64,000 nucleotides of DNA, taken from positions 62,001-126,000 of the forward strand of contig NZ_PYUI01000011.1 of the NCBI RefSeq assembly GCF_003097355.1. Reading direction: 5' to 3'. Below are positions 18,316 to 25,636 of the stretch, in pieces. The translations under genes and the position numbers were made by a program. How positions within the stretch are numbered: position 1 is the first letter of the stretch; the number at the start of each line of letters is the position of its first letter. Source of the DNA: Arthrobacter sp. H-02-3. GTDB lineage: Bacteria > Actinomycetota > Actinomycetes > Actinomycetales > Micrococcaceae. The notes below the pieces were generated by a model. The model was not told where the DNA came from and made no database searches. It saw nothing but the letters and a program-made list of their open reading frames with translations.

Positions 18316-19329
18316 ATGACGCTGAACACCTCTCGAACCCGCCGCCCGACGATCTACGACGTCGCCAAGAGCGCCGGCGTCTCCCCGTCGCTGGTTTCCC
18401 TCGTGCTTCAAAACCCGTCGAAAGTCAGCGAGAAGCGCCGCGAGGCCGTCCGGGCGGCCATGTCAGAGCTAGGATACCGCCCGAGCCGGGCAGCGACCAC
18501 GCTTGCCAGCAGCCAGACGAAAAGCATCGGACTGGTCATTGACGACTTCCGGAACCTCTGGTTCGTGGACCTCCTGCGCGGCATGGAATCCGCTCTCTCC
18601 CCCCACGGCTACCAGGTCACCCTCGCGGATTCCCGCCCGGGCGAGAACCGCATCACCGAAGCCGCGGACGGTCTGCTGTCCATGCACGTCGAGGGCCTTG
18701 TCATCGCGGCCGAGCCGAGCGAGTCGATGATGGCGGGGACCTGGGTTCCGGCCGTCGTCGCCGGCTGGCGCAACGGTGTTCCTGCCGGCGCCAGCCTCAT
18801 TACCAATGACGACGACGGCGGCGGCCGCATGGCGGCGGACCACCTGCTGGGGCTCGGCCACACGCGGATCGGACACCTCTCGGGCTCCGGCGGAGCTGCC
18901 GCCCACCGGCGCGAGGGCTTCCGCAGCGGCATCACGAAGGCCGGCGTCGAGCATCGGATCGCCGGCGAATCGCAGGGGACCTCGGAGGAGGACGGCTACG
19001 CGGCCGCCTGCTGGATTCTTGACCACCACCCGGACACGACTGCCTTGTTCGCAGCCAACGACACCATGGCCCTGGGCGCCCTCGCCGCGGCCAAGGCGCG
19101 CGGCCTGTCCGTTCCGGCAGACCTCTCCGTGATCGGCTACGACAATTCCCAACTGGCCAAGTCGCGGTACCTGGACATCACGTCTGTCGACAACCGCAGC
19201 GACGTCGTCGGCGTCGATGTGGCCAACACCCTGCTGGCCCGGATCCAGGACCCGGCCCTCGAGCCTGAGCGCAAGCTGATCGAGCCGGCCCTGATCGTCC
19301 GGGGCACGACGGCGCGCGTTTCCGGCTGA
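18316..19329 (+). CDS. LacI-family transcriptional regulator
   Basis: A 337-residue repressor. The N-terminal LacI helix-turn-helix is TIYDVAKSAGVSPSLVSLVL (about 12-31) followed by the hinge-helix region LGYRPSRAATTLAS. The periplasmic-binding-like effector domain (60-335) includes TNDDDGGGRMAADHLLGLGH and ALFAANDTMALGAL. It is divergent from the isomerase/oxidoreductase pair and probably controls that pair and itself through the AGCGCT sites. Effector presumably a sugar or keto-sugar. Confidence 0.92.
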   Translation: MTLNTSRTRRPTIYDVAKSAGVSPSLVSLVLQNPSKVSEKRREAVRAAMSELGYRPSRAATTLASSQTKSIGLVIDDFRNLWFVDLLRGMESALSPHGYQVTLADSRPGENRITEAADGLLSMHVEGLVIAAEPSESMMAGTWVPAVVAGWRNGVPAGASLITNDDDGGGRMAADHLLGLGHTRIGHLSGSGGAAAHRREGFRSGITKAGVEHRIAGESQGTSEEDGYAAACWILDHHPDTTALFAANDTMALGALAAAKARGLSVPADLSVIGYDNSQLAKSRYLDITSVDNRSDVVGVDVANTLLARIQDPALEPERKLIEPALIVRGTTARVSG

Positions 19330-19359
19330 TACCGGCGCGTCCCGTTCCGGGCCGCCGTC

Positions 19360-19427
19360 GAACTCGCCGGAAAGGCCCGAATTCGCCGTAAATCCCCGGC
19401 GACCCCCGCAGCTTTCCGGCGACCCCG
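19360..19427. repeat. GCCGGAA-type intergenic element, copy 3
   Basis: Same four-part layout as the other copies (GAACTCGCCGGAAA, AATTCGCCGTAAA, CCGGCGACC, CAGCTTTCCGGCGACC). It lies 31 bp past the lacI stop and directly before two tandem TTATCCACA boxes. Confidence 0.72.
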
Positions 19428-19430
19428 CCG

Positions 19431-19454
19431 TTATCCACATCGCCGTTATCCACA
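19431..19454 (+). promoter_or_regulatory. Tandem TTATCCACA (DnaA-box-like) motifs
   Basis: TTATCCACA occurs at 19431-19439 and 19446-19454 inside a 15-bp direct repeat (CGCCGTTATCCACAT). Each is a perfect match to the enterobacterial DnaA box. They sit about 52 bp upstream of the AbiEi-like/DUF559 gene. Whether DnaA binds is unknown. Confidence 0.5.
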
Positions 19455-19505
19455 TAGCGACGGCGGAGCCTCCCGGGCGCGTCGGCGGTACTGGACGCTG
19501 GAGCC

Positions 19506-20447
19506 ATGTCGCAAAACCCCTCGCTGCAACTGCCCCCGACGGGCAATCTCTGGCGCACAGAAGAACTGCTCGACCTCGGCTACGGCTCGCGGACCATCCG
19601 ATCCCTCCTGGATTCGGGCGCCCTCGTCCGGCTCCGGCACGGCTGCTACATCCGCGCCAGCCTCTGGAACGCCCAGTCCCCGGACGTCCGGAGCAGGCAG
19701 CGCATCTTCGCGCACGCCCACGGAACACGTACGACGTCGACGGGCACCTTCCTGTACAGTCACACGTCCGCAGCGCGCCTCCGCAGCCTGTTCCTCTGGA
19801 ACGTGGATGACGCCATCCACGTCCTGCAGAAAGTGCGCCCGTCGAACGAGCGCCACGGCAGGGACGTCCGGTGCCACACACGTCCCTTTACCGAACACGA
19901 CGCCGCCATTGTCCGCGGCCTGCGGACGACGTCTCTGGAACGGACGGTTGCCGACTGCGCCATGATGCTGCGCTACAGGCAGGCCTTGATCCTCACCGAC
20001 CACGCGCTTCGCCTGGGTGCGGATCGAGTAGCCCTGCAGACCATGGCGGACGCACTGGATGGCCGCCGGGGGATCCGGACGTTCCGTCGCGTCCTCATCA
20101 CGGCGGATCCACGGTCCGAATCTGCGGGCGAAACCCTGACCCGCGAGCTGATCCACCGGCTTCGGATCAAGCCTCCTGAGCTGCAAGTGGAAGTATCAAG
20201 CCGCGCCGGGCGCCACCGTCTGGACTTTGCGTGGAAAGAGGAGAAGGTAGCCCTCGAGTTCGACGGCAAGACCAAGTACTTCGACTACAGGCCCACAGCC
20301 GAGGTGCTCTTCGAGGAACGGCGCCGGGAGAAAGCCCTGGCTGAAGAGGGCTGGCGGTTCATCCGCGTTGAGTGGGAACACCTCTTCCGCGAGCAGGAAT
20401 TCAGGAACCGGCTGCTTCGTGCTTTAGCCGGCCGCCCGCACGCCTGA
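19506..20447 (+). CDS. AbiEi-like winged helix + DUF559 endonuclease-type fusion
   Basis: A 313-residue protein. The N-terminus (about 12-60: WRTEELLDLGYGSRTIRSLL, then GALVRLRHGCYIRA) resembles the type IV antitoxin AbiEi winged helix. The middle contains TSLERTVADCAMML, common in that family. The C-terminus (about 225-310) matches DUF559/Vsr-like PD-(D/E)XK nucleases: HRLDFAWKEEKVALEFDGKTKY gives D-x(n)-E-x-D-x-K, followed by RRREKALAEEGWRFIRVEW. No toxin partner (AbiEii) is next to it, so an antitoxin role is doubtful; a defence- or repair-type nuclease is possible. Genes like this are common and scattered in actinobacteria. Confidence 0.75.
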   Translation: MSQNPSLQLPPTGNLWRTEELLDLGYGSRTIRSLLDSGALVRLRHGCYIRASLWNAQSPDVRSRQRIFAHAHGTRTTSTGTFLYSHTSAARLRSLFLWNVDDAIHVLQKVRPSNERHGRDVRCHTRPFTEHDAAIVRGLRTTSLERTVADCAMMLRYRQALILTDHALRLGADRVALQTMADALDGRRGIRTFRRVLITADPRSESAGETLTRELIHRLRIKPPELQVEVSSRAGRHRLDFAWKEEKVALEFDGKTKYFDYRPTAEVLFEERRREKALAEEGWRFIRVEWEHLFREQEFRNRLLRALAGRPHA

Positions 20448-20463
20448 CACGCCCGTGAGTCGC

Positions 20464-20530
20464 GAATTCGCCGGACGCCCTCGACGTCGCCGGAAACTTA
20501 CGGCGCCCCCGCAGGTTTCCGGCGAACTGG
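20464..20530. repeat. GCCGGAA-type intergenic element, copy 4
   Basis: Lies between the convergent DUF559 and YhhQ genes. GAATTCGCCGGACG, CGTCGCCGGAAACTTACGGC and GCAGGTTTCCGGCGAAC are recognisable. Confidence 0.76.
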
Positions 20531-20569
20531 GCCACGGAACGGAACGGCGTCGGGCACGACGGCGGCTGC

Positions 20570-21265
20570 CTAAGCGCCGTAGCTCGGTTCGCGCTTCTTC
20601 ACCCAGCCGATGGCGAGCGTGGTCAGCGGTACGAAGGCGAACTCCACGAGGGTCTTGTAGAGGAAGCCCACAAGGACATAGTTCACGAACATCCCGACGT
20701 CGGTAATTCCGATCACGGACGCGGCGATGCTGCAGAAGATCAGCGTGTCCACGAACTCGCCGGCCACGGAGGAGCCCATGATGCGCGCCCACAGGGATCT
20801 TTCCCCGGTGCGCGCCTTCATCTTTACCAGGATCCAGGAGTTGATGGTCTGGCCGGCAAAGAAGGCCAGCAGCGAAGCCAGCACGATCTGCGGGACCGGG
20901 CCGAGGGCGCCTTCCAGGGCCGCCTGCTTGGAGGCCCCGTACTCGTCGCCGAAGCCCGGCAGGGCGATGATGACCCAGTAGCAGAGGGACGCGAAGACGG
21001 AGAGTGCAAAGGTGGTGACGATGGCCTTGCGGGCCACTTTGAAGCCATAGACCTCGCTGATGACGTCGCCCAGGATATATGCCAGCGGGAAGAGGAAGAA
21101 GCCGCCGTCCGTGATGATCGGGCCGATCGCCACGCCCTTGGATGCCCCGATGTTGGACAGGATCAGCACCACGGCCATAACGGCCAGCATGATGCCGAAG
21201 TATGGAGAACCGATCGAAGCGAACTTCGGCGGCGCGGACACCGGGAAAGTCTTGGCGGACGTCAT
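20570..21265 (-). CDS. yhhQ: Queuosine precursor transporter (YhhQ/QPTR family)
   Basis: A 231-residue membrane protein of the YhhQ/DUF165 family, with about six hydrophobic segments. Conserved signatures are FLFPLAYILGDVISEVYGFK, GQTINSWILVKMKART and GSSVAGEFVDTLIF. YhhQ imports 7-deazaguanine precursors of queuosine. Together with tgt 5 kb away it gives a salvage route to Q-modified tRNA. ATG 21265 was chosen because MTSAKTF precedes the first membrane helix; the frame stays open upstream but without coding character. Confidence 0.92.
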   Translation of the reverse strand: MTSAKTFPVSAPPKFASIGSPYFGIMLAVMAVVLILSNIGASKGVAIGPIITDGGFFLFPLAYILGDVISEVYGFKVARKAIVTTFALSVFASLCYWVIIALPGFGDEYGASKQAALEGALGPVPQIVLASLLAFFAGQTINSWILVKMKARTGERSLWARIMGSSVAGEFVDTLIFCSIAASVIGITDVGMFVNYVLVGFLYKTLVEFAFVPLTTLAIGWVKKREPSYGA

Positions 21266-21568
21266 GGCATTCCATTCGTAGTGGTTCGCTCGGCGGCCCG
21301 CGCCCGCAAGGGAATACGCTGGTCCGCCGGCTGTATTAGCACTGGACGGCCCGGGCAAAAGAACCACCCGAACCGCCCTCCATTCTCGCACCCGGCCGTG
21401 CGGGCACGACGGTGCGAATCCGGCCCGGAGCCGCGAGTTCGCCGGCAACCTGCCGGTTCGCCGGGAACTTACGGCGATCTCGCACGTTTCCGGCTACTTC
21501 GATGCTGCCGGGCCCCGCACTGTGAACGTTCCGGGCGTGATGGCAGGATGGGGGCATGGAGGAGCCCC
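21266..21568. other. Divergent intergenic region, 303 bp
   Basis: No gene seen. It holds presumed promoters for yhhQ (left) and the ABC exporter (right, CAGGAT at 21544-21549), one copy of the GCCGGAA element, and a 7-codon reading frame overlapping the exporter start. Confidence 0.6.
21435..21501. repeat. GCCGGAA-type intergenic element, copy 5
   Basis: The only copy between divergent genes. GAGTTCGCCGGCAACC, GGTTCGCCGGGAACTTACGG and CACGTTTCCGGC are visible; the last quarter-site is degraded (GGCTACTTCG). Confidence 0.7.
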
Positions 21569-21576
21569 GTGCCTGA
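21556..21576 (+). CDS. Leaderless mini-ORF (6 residues) overlapping the exporter start
   Basis: ATG 21556 follows CAGGAT by exactly 6 nt, as at other leaderless starts in this window, but encodes only MEEPRA before TGA at 21574. The GTG of the ABC ATPase lies inside it at 21569, and its GGAGGA codons serve as that gene's Shine-Dalgarno. Ribosomes initiating on the leaderless AUG would terminate on top of the real start, so it may act by translational coupling. Confidence 0.45.
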   Translation: MEEPRA

Positions 21577-22360
21577 CACCGCGGTTTCCACGCGTGCCCT
21601 CGTCAAGCGATACCGCGGAGTCACCGCCGTCGACTCGCTCGACCTCGACGTCCGCCGCGGCGAGATTTACGGGTTCCTCGGCAGGAACGGGGCGGGCAAG
21701 ACGACCACCATCCGCATGCTGCTCGGCCTCATCCGCCCGAGCAGCGGGGAGGTGACGGTCCTCGGGCGGCGCATCCTGCCCGGCGAGACCAACGTGTTTT
21801 CGCGCGTCGGCTTCCTCGTCGAGACCGCTACCGCCTACCCCAACCTCACGGTGCGCGAGAACCTCGACATCCAGCGGCGGCTCACCGGCTCGCCAACCCG
21901 GACGGTCGCCGACTCGATCGCTCTGCTGCGCCTGGGGCCGTACGCCGACCGGCGCGCCGGGCAGCTCTCGCTCGGCAACAAGCAGCGCCTCGCGCTCGCC
22001 CGCGCACTGCTGCACGCCCCCGAACTTCTCGTGCTCGACGAACCCGCCAACGGGCTCGATCCTGCCGGCATCGTTGAGATCAGGGAGCTGCTCCGCTCGC
22101 TTGCCGACGATCGTGGCGTCACAGTCTTCATGTCGAGCCACATCCTCGCCGAGGTCGCCCACCTGGCGGACCGTATCGGCATCGTCCACGAGGGCCGGCT
22201 CATCGAGGAGTCATCACGCGACGAACTCGCCGCGAAGGCACGCGCCTTCGCGACCGAAGCCTACACGTCCGAAGAACGCGAGCAGGCGCTGCTCACACTG
22301 GATCTGGAGCGCTACTTCCTGGCGCGCACGGACGAGAACCCGAAGAGCGGGGACGCCTGA
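21569..22360 (+). CDS. ABC transporter ATP-binding protein
   Basis: A 263-residue ATPase of the drug/bacitracin-type (CcmA-like) exporter class. Walker A GRNGAGKTT (38-46), signature LSLGNKQR in place of LSGGQ (common in BcrA-type proteins), Walker B ELLVLDEP and D-loop GLDP, then SSHILAEVAHLADR. Soluble, pairs with the next gene (TGATG overlap). GTG start preceded by GGAGGA. The substrate is unknown; relatives export peptides or confer antibiotic tolerance. Confidence 0.88.
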   Translation: MPDTAVSTRALVKRYRGVTAVDSLDLDVRRGEIYGFLGRNGAGKTTTIRMLLGLIRPSSGEVTVLGRRILPGETNVFSRVGFLVETATAYPNLTVRENLDIQRRLTGSPTRTVADSIALLRLGPYADRRAGQLSLGNKQRLALARALLHAPELLVLDEPANGLDPAGIVEIRELLRSLADDRGVTVFMSSHILAEVAHLADRIGIVHEGRLIEESSRDELAAKARAFATEAYTSEEREQALLTLDLERYFLARTDENPKSGDA

Positions 22361-23142
22361 TGTTCGGTCAGGTTCTCGCCACCGAATTCGTCAAGCTCCA
22401 TCGTTCCAAGGCGACGGGGGCCACCCTGGCGGTGCTGGCGATGATGCCGCCGAGCGTAGCGCTTTTCATGTGGATCGTCCGCGAACCGGGGCGTGCGGCT
22501 GAGCTGGGGCTTCTGGGCACCAAAGCGAGCCTTGTCGGGATCGAGGCGACATGGCCCGCATACTTCTACATGCTCACGCTGATCTTCGGCGTCGGCGGGA
22601 TGCTGCTGCTGGCGTTCATCGTCGCTTACCTGTTTGGCCGCGAGTACAGCGACGCCACCGCCAAGAACATGCTCGCGCTGCCGGTGGGCCGTCACTGGTT
22701 CGTCGTCGCCAAGCTGCTGGTCGCGGCGGCGTGGTGGATGGCGCTCGTCGCCGTCGTCCTCGTCGAGGCGTTGGCGATCGGACTGGCGATGGGCCTGCCG
22801 GGGTTCTCGGCGGAGCTGGCCGCGACCGGAATCGCACACGTGCTGCTCGCCCCGGCGATTTCGTTCCTGCTCGCACCAGTGGTCGCATGGATCGCGGTGT
22901 TGAGCCGTGGCGAGGTGGCGCCCATCGCCTTCTCGCTCGTGATGCTGGCCCTGGGCAATCTGTTCGGCAGGACCGGCTGGGCGGAGTGGTTCCCCTACTC
23001 GATCGTCCCGCTGCTGATCGGCGTGGTGGCCGACCCTGTCGACTCACTCCCGGCAGGCAGCTACGCGGTGCTTGCCGCGACATTCGTGGCAGGCGTCGCC
23101 GCCACGATCCTGCAGCTGCGGTTCGCAGACAACGCGCAGTAA
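22360..23142 (+). CDS. ABC-2-type transporter permease
   Basis: A 260-residue membrane protein with six hydrophobic segments. The N-terminal TEFVKLHRSKATGATLAVLA and the central FIVAYLFGREYSDATAKNML are typical of BcrB/NosY-like ABC-2 permeases. Its ATG overlaps the ATPase stop, so together they form a complete exporter. No accessory two-component system is adjacent. Confidence 0.86.
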   Translation: MFGQVLATEFVKLHRSKATGATLAVLAMMPPSVALFMWIVREPGRAAELGLLGTKASLVGIEATWPAYFYMLTLIFGVGGMLLLAFIVAYLFGREYSDATAKNMLALPVGRHWFVVAKLLVAAAWWMALVAVVLVEALAIGLAMGLPGFSAELAATGIAHVLLAPAISFLLAPVVAWIAVLSRGEVAPIAFSLVMLALGNLFGRTGWAEWFPYSIVPLLIGVVADPVDSLPAGSYAVLAATFVAGVAATILQLRFADNAQ

Positions 23143-23285
23143 CCTGACGACGGCGGGGCTCAGCGCACCGTCCGCCACCGTGGTCTGCGTGATCCAATAA
23201 CGCTCAGGTGTTGTTCCTACTGTTCATGAAATGCCTGTTCAAGAGCACAATGCGGTCGGAATTAGCCCAATGGCAGGATGGGACC

Positions 23286-24158
23286 ATGACTTCTACCGCA
23301 TTCGACTCCGCTGCCCTGGCTGTTGCCGACACCACTGCCTCCCCCGCCATCGCCCTGACCATCGCAGGCTCCGAAGCGACCGGCGGCGCCGGCGCGCAGG
23401 CCGACCTGAAGACGTTCCAGGAACTCGGCGTCTTCGGCATCGCGAACCTGACCTGTATCGTGTCCTTCGACCCGAAGGACAACTGGAACCACCGCTTCGT
23501 CCCGGTTGACCAGCAGGTCATTGCGGACCAATTGGAGGCGACGACGGCGGCCTACGGTGCCGCGTCCGGCGCACCGACCGTGTTGGATACCGTGAAAATC
23601 GGCATGCTGGGCAGCCCCGCGACAATTGCGACCGTGGCTGCGGCACTGTCCGACGGGCAGTTCGCCAACGTGGTGCTGGATCCGGTGCTGATCTGCAAGG
23701 GCCAGGAGCCGGGGCACGCCCTGGACACCGATCAGGCCCTCAAGGCACAGGTCCTGCCGCTGGCCACCTTCGTCACGCCGAACCACTTCGAGGCGGAGTC
23801 GCTCTCCGGGCTGGAGATCACCGACGTCGAATCCCTCACGGCCGCCGCCGTCCGCATCCACGAGCTCAGCGGCGCCGCGGTTCTCGCCAAGGGCGGCGTG
23901 CGGCTGGACGGCCCCGACGCCGTCGACGTCTACTACGACGGCGAAACCCTGGAAGTCCTGTCCGCCCCGAAGGTGGGCGACGTGGCCGTGTCCGGTGCCG
24001 GATGCTCGCTGGCCGCCGCGGTGACGGCCGAACTCGCGAAAGGCGCGACCCCGCTGGAGGCCGCCCGGACGGCCAAGGCGTTTGTGACCGCGGGGATCCG
24101 GAACCGGGTGGCCTCGGGCGCCCCGTTCGACGCCCTCTGGCAGGGCGGCCCGCGCTAG
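23286..24158 (+). CDS. pdxK: Pyridoxal kinase, ThiD-like dual-cysteine type
   Basis: A 290-residue ribokinase-fold kinase. ALTIAGSEATGGAGAQADLK resembles ThiD, but two cysteines placed as in the Gram-positive CC-PLK class (C137 in DPVLICKG, C240 in VSGAGCS) mark a pyridoxal/pyridoxine kinase rather than HMP kinase. It makes pyridoxal 5'-phosphate in salvage. I use ATG 23286 because CAGGAT lies 6 nt upstream; the frame is open from 23208. HMP-phosphate kinase side activity is possible. Confidence 0.83.
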   Translation: MTSTAFDSAALAVADTTASPAIALTIAGSEATGGAGAQADLKTFQELGVFGIANLTCIVSFDPKDNWNHRFVPVDQQVIADQLEATTAAYGAASGAPTVLDTVKIGMLGSPATIATVAAALSDGQFANVVLDPVLICKGQEPGHALDTDQALKAQVLPLATFVTPNHFEAESLSGLEITDVESLTAAAVRIHELSGAAVLAKGGVRLDGPDAVDVYYDGETLEVLSAPKVGDVAVSGAGCSLAAAVTAELAKGATPLEAARTAKAFVTAGIRNRVASGAPFDALWQGGPR

Positions 24159-24178
24159 AGCCCTCCGGCCCATTCACC

Positions 24179-24245
24179 GAGTTCGCCGGGGACTCTCCGG
24201 TTCGCCGGAAGTTTGCGGCGAACTCGAGAGTTTCCGGCGATGTGG
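24179..24245. repeat. GCCGGAA-type intergenic element, copy 6
   Basis: Between the convergent pdxK and serpin genes. GAGTTCGCCGG, GGTTCGCCGGAAGTTTGCGG and GAGAGTTTCCGGCGA are present. Confidence 0.75.
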
Positions 24246-24263
24246 AGTCAGGCGGGCCGCCCA

Positions 24264-25541
24264 TCACCGGGGGTCGGCCACAGTTCCCATGAACAGGGGC
24301 AGGCCGGATTCGACGTGCACGATCTGGTAGTGGAACGGCCGGTCGAAGTCGATGGTCTGTTCCGGCTCCGGCGGCAATCCGGTCACCATGCCGTCAATTC
24401 GGGTCACCGCCGCGGCCACTGTCCCCTTCTCCGCGGCAGTGATGCTGGCAGCCTGCGCGGCCTTGGTGATAGTGAGTCTGCTCTGGATGGAGTCGAAGTC
24501 TTTGGTGGTGGTGAGGGTTGTGTTCAGCCCCAAGGATCCCAGCACTTTCCGAAGGTCGAAGCTGCTCTTGTGGTCCCACCTGGGCAGGGAGATCAGCACG
24601 AGGACTTCGGGGGCCATGTCCAGGGCCGCCGCAATCTCCGCTAGGGTGGCGGCCGTGAGGGTCTCCGGCCCTTCGCCGGGACCGGGCAGCACCAGCCGCA
24701 TGACAAAACCTTTTGCGTACGGCAGGTCCACGACTCGCCAGCCGGCACCCTCTGCATAGGCCAGCTCCAGCATGTTGTGCATCGTCGGGACGCTGATTTC
24801 CTCGCCACCGGACTTGGTGAAGGGGCTGTCCTGGGTGTCGTTGGGGTCGAAAGGCGACAGCCACGCCGCGGCGAAGTACAAGGCGTTGAGGAGGCTGAAA
24901 GTGCAGTCGCGATCGTACTCCGCAGGCGCTTTCTTGATCCGGCCGCCGGTGTTCTTGTTCACCCAGGCGTCGATTGCAGGCTTGGTGGCGGCCTCATCTT
25001 GGAAGTCCACCGGGTACACGCCGGTGCCATAGTGCTTGGCAAGGGTTGCCAAGTAGTCCTTTCTGGTTGGCACACCCTTGTCCACAAACAGGCCATTGGC
25101 CGCGTGCATGACCGGCTTCCGTGGCGGGTCCTTTTCGTCCACCGAGCCGGGATCGCCGTCGTACGCCGCCAGGAACCCGAGAAGGGCGTTCATGGCCTCA
25201 TCCCGGTTGCCGGCCGGGAGCCCCAGGACCTTGTCCATTTCGACGGCGGTCTCCCCGGAGGCCCCTGCCCGCAGCATTGCGAGCGCTATCAGCAGGCTGC
25301 CCGGGGACGACACCACGTTTCCGGCGGACTCTTCGCCGCCGTCGGCCAGGAGAGCGGCTCCCAATGTCAGGGCTGAGGCGCGGAACGCCTCCAACTCGGC
25401 TGCGTAGGCGAAGCGGTCCACGCGGACGCGATCCACACCGTCGGCCGTCAACAGCGCCGGTGGCGGGGGCGAGTATGCGGCGAGCGCCCCGGCGCTCCGC
25501 GCTGGCCCGATTCCAGCCATGCGGTGATTTTTCATTGCCAC
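24264..25541 (-). CDS. Serpin-family protease inhibitor
   Basis: A 425-residue serpin with clear family blocks: NVVSSPGSLLIALAMLRAGA, FSLLNALYFAAAWLSPF and the C-terminal FDRPFHYQIVH ... LPLFMGTVADP. The reactive-centre hinge EKGTVAAAVT (371-380) keeps the small residues needed for loop insertion, so it is probably inhibitory. Counting from G373 as P15 puts P1 near T387 (MVTG), which is approximate. The N-terminus (SAGALAAYSPPPPALLTADG) has no clear signal peptide, so the protein may be cytosolic. Serpins are sporadic in bacteria. It stands alone, flanked by two repeat elements. Confidence 0.93.
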   Translation of the reverse strand: MAMKNHRMAGIGPARSAGALAAYSPPPPALLTADGVDRVRVDRFAYAAELEAFRASALTLGAALLADGGEESAGNVVSSPGSLLIALAMLRAGASGETAVEMDKVLGLPAGNRDEAMNALLGFLAAYDGDPGSVDEKDPPRKPVMHAANGLFVDKGVPTRKDYLATLAKHYGTGVYPVDFQDEAATKPAIDAWVNKNTGGRIKKAPAEYDRDCTFSLLNALYFAAAWLSPFDPNDTQDSPFTKSGGEEISVPTMHNMLELAYAEGAGWRVVDLPYAKGFVMRLVLPGPGEGPETLTAATLAEIAAALDMAPEVLVLISLPRWDHKSSFDLRKVLGSLGLNTTLTTTKDFDSIQSRLTITKAAQAASITAAEKGTVAAAVTRIDGMVTGLPPEPEQTIDFDRPFHYQIVHVESGLPLFMGTVADPR

Positions 25542-25562
25542 TCCCGTTGTCTCGTTAGTGCC

Positions 25563-25629
25563 CAGTTCGCCTGAATCTCTCCAGTTCGCCGGAAACTTCC
25601 CGCGAGCTGGAGAGTTTCCGGCGAACTCG
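25563..25629. repeat. GCCGGAA-type intergenic element, copy 7
   Basis: Lies between the start of the serpin gene and the end of poxB. CAGTTCGCCTGAA, CCAGTTCGCCGGAAACTTCC and GAGAGTTTCCGGCGAACTC are visible; its inner inverted site is degraded. Confidence 0.72.
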
Positions 25630-25636
25630 GAGGGTC

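Noticed and set aside
18300..18542. 80-codon frame starting before lacI
   Set aside because: ATG 18300 follows TATCCT, but the frame overlaps the lacI HTH coding region and has no recognisable protein; lacI starts at 18316.
15727..25629. CRISPR array from repeated GCCGGAA sequences
   Set aside because: Copies are kilobases apart, palindromic, without uniform spacers and without cas genes.
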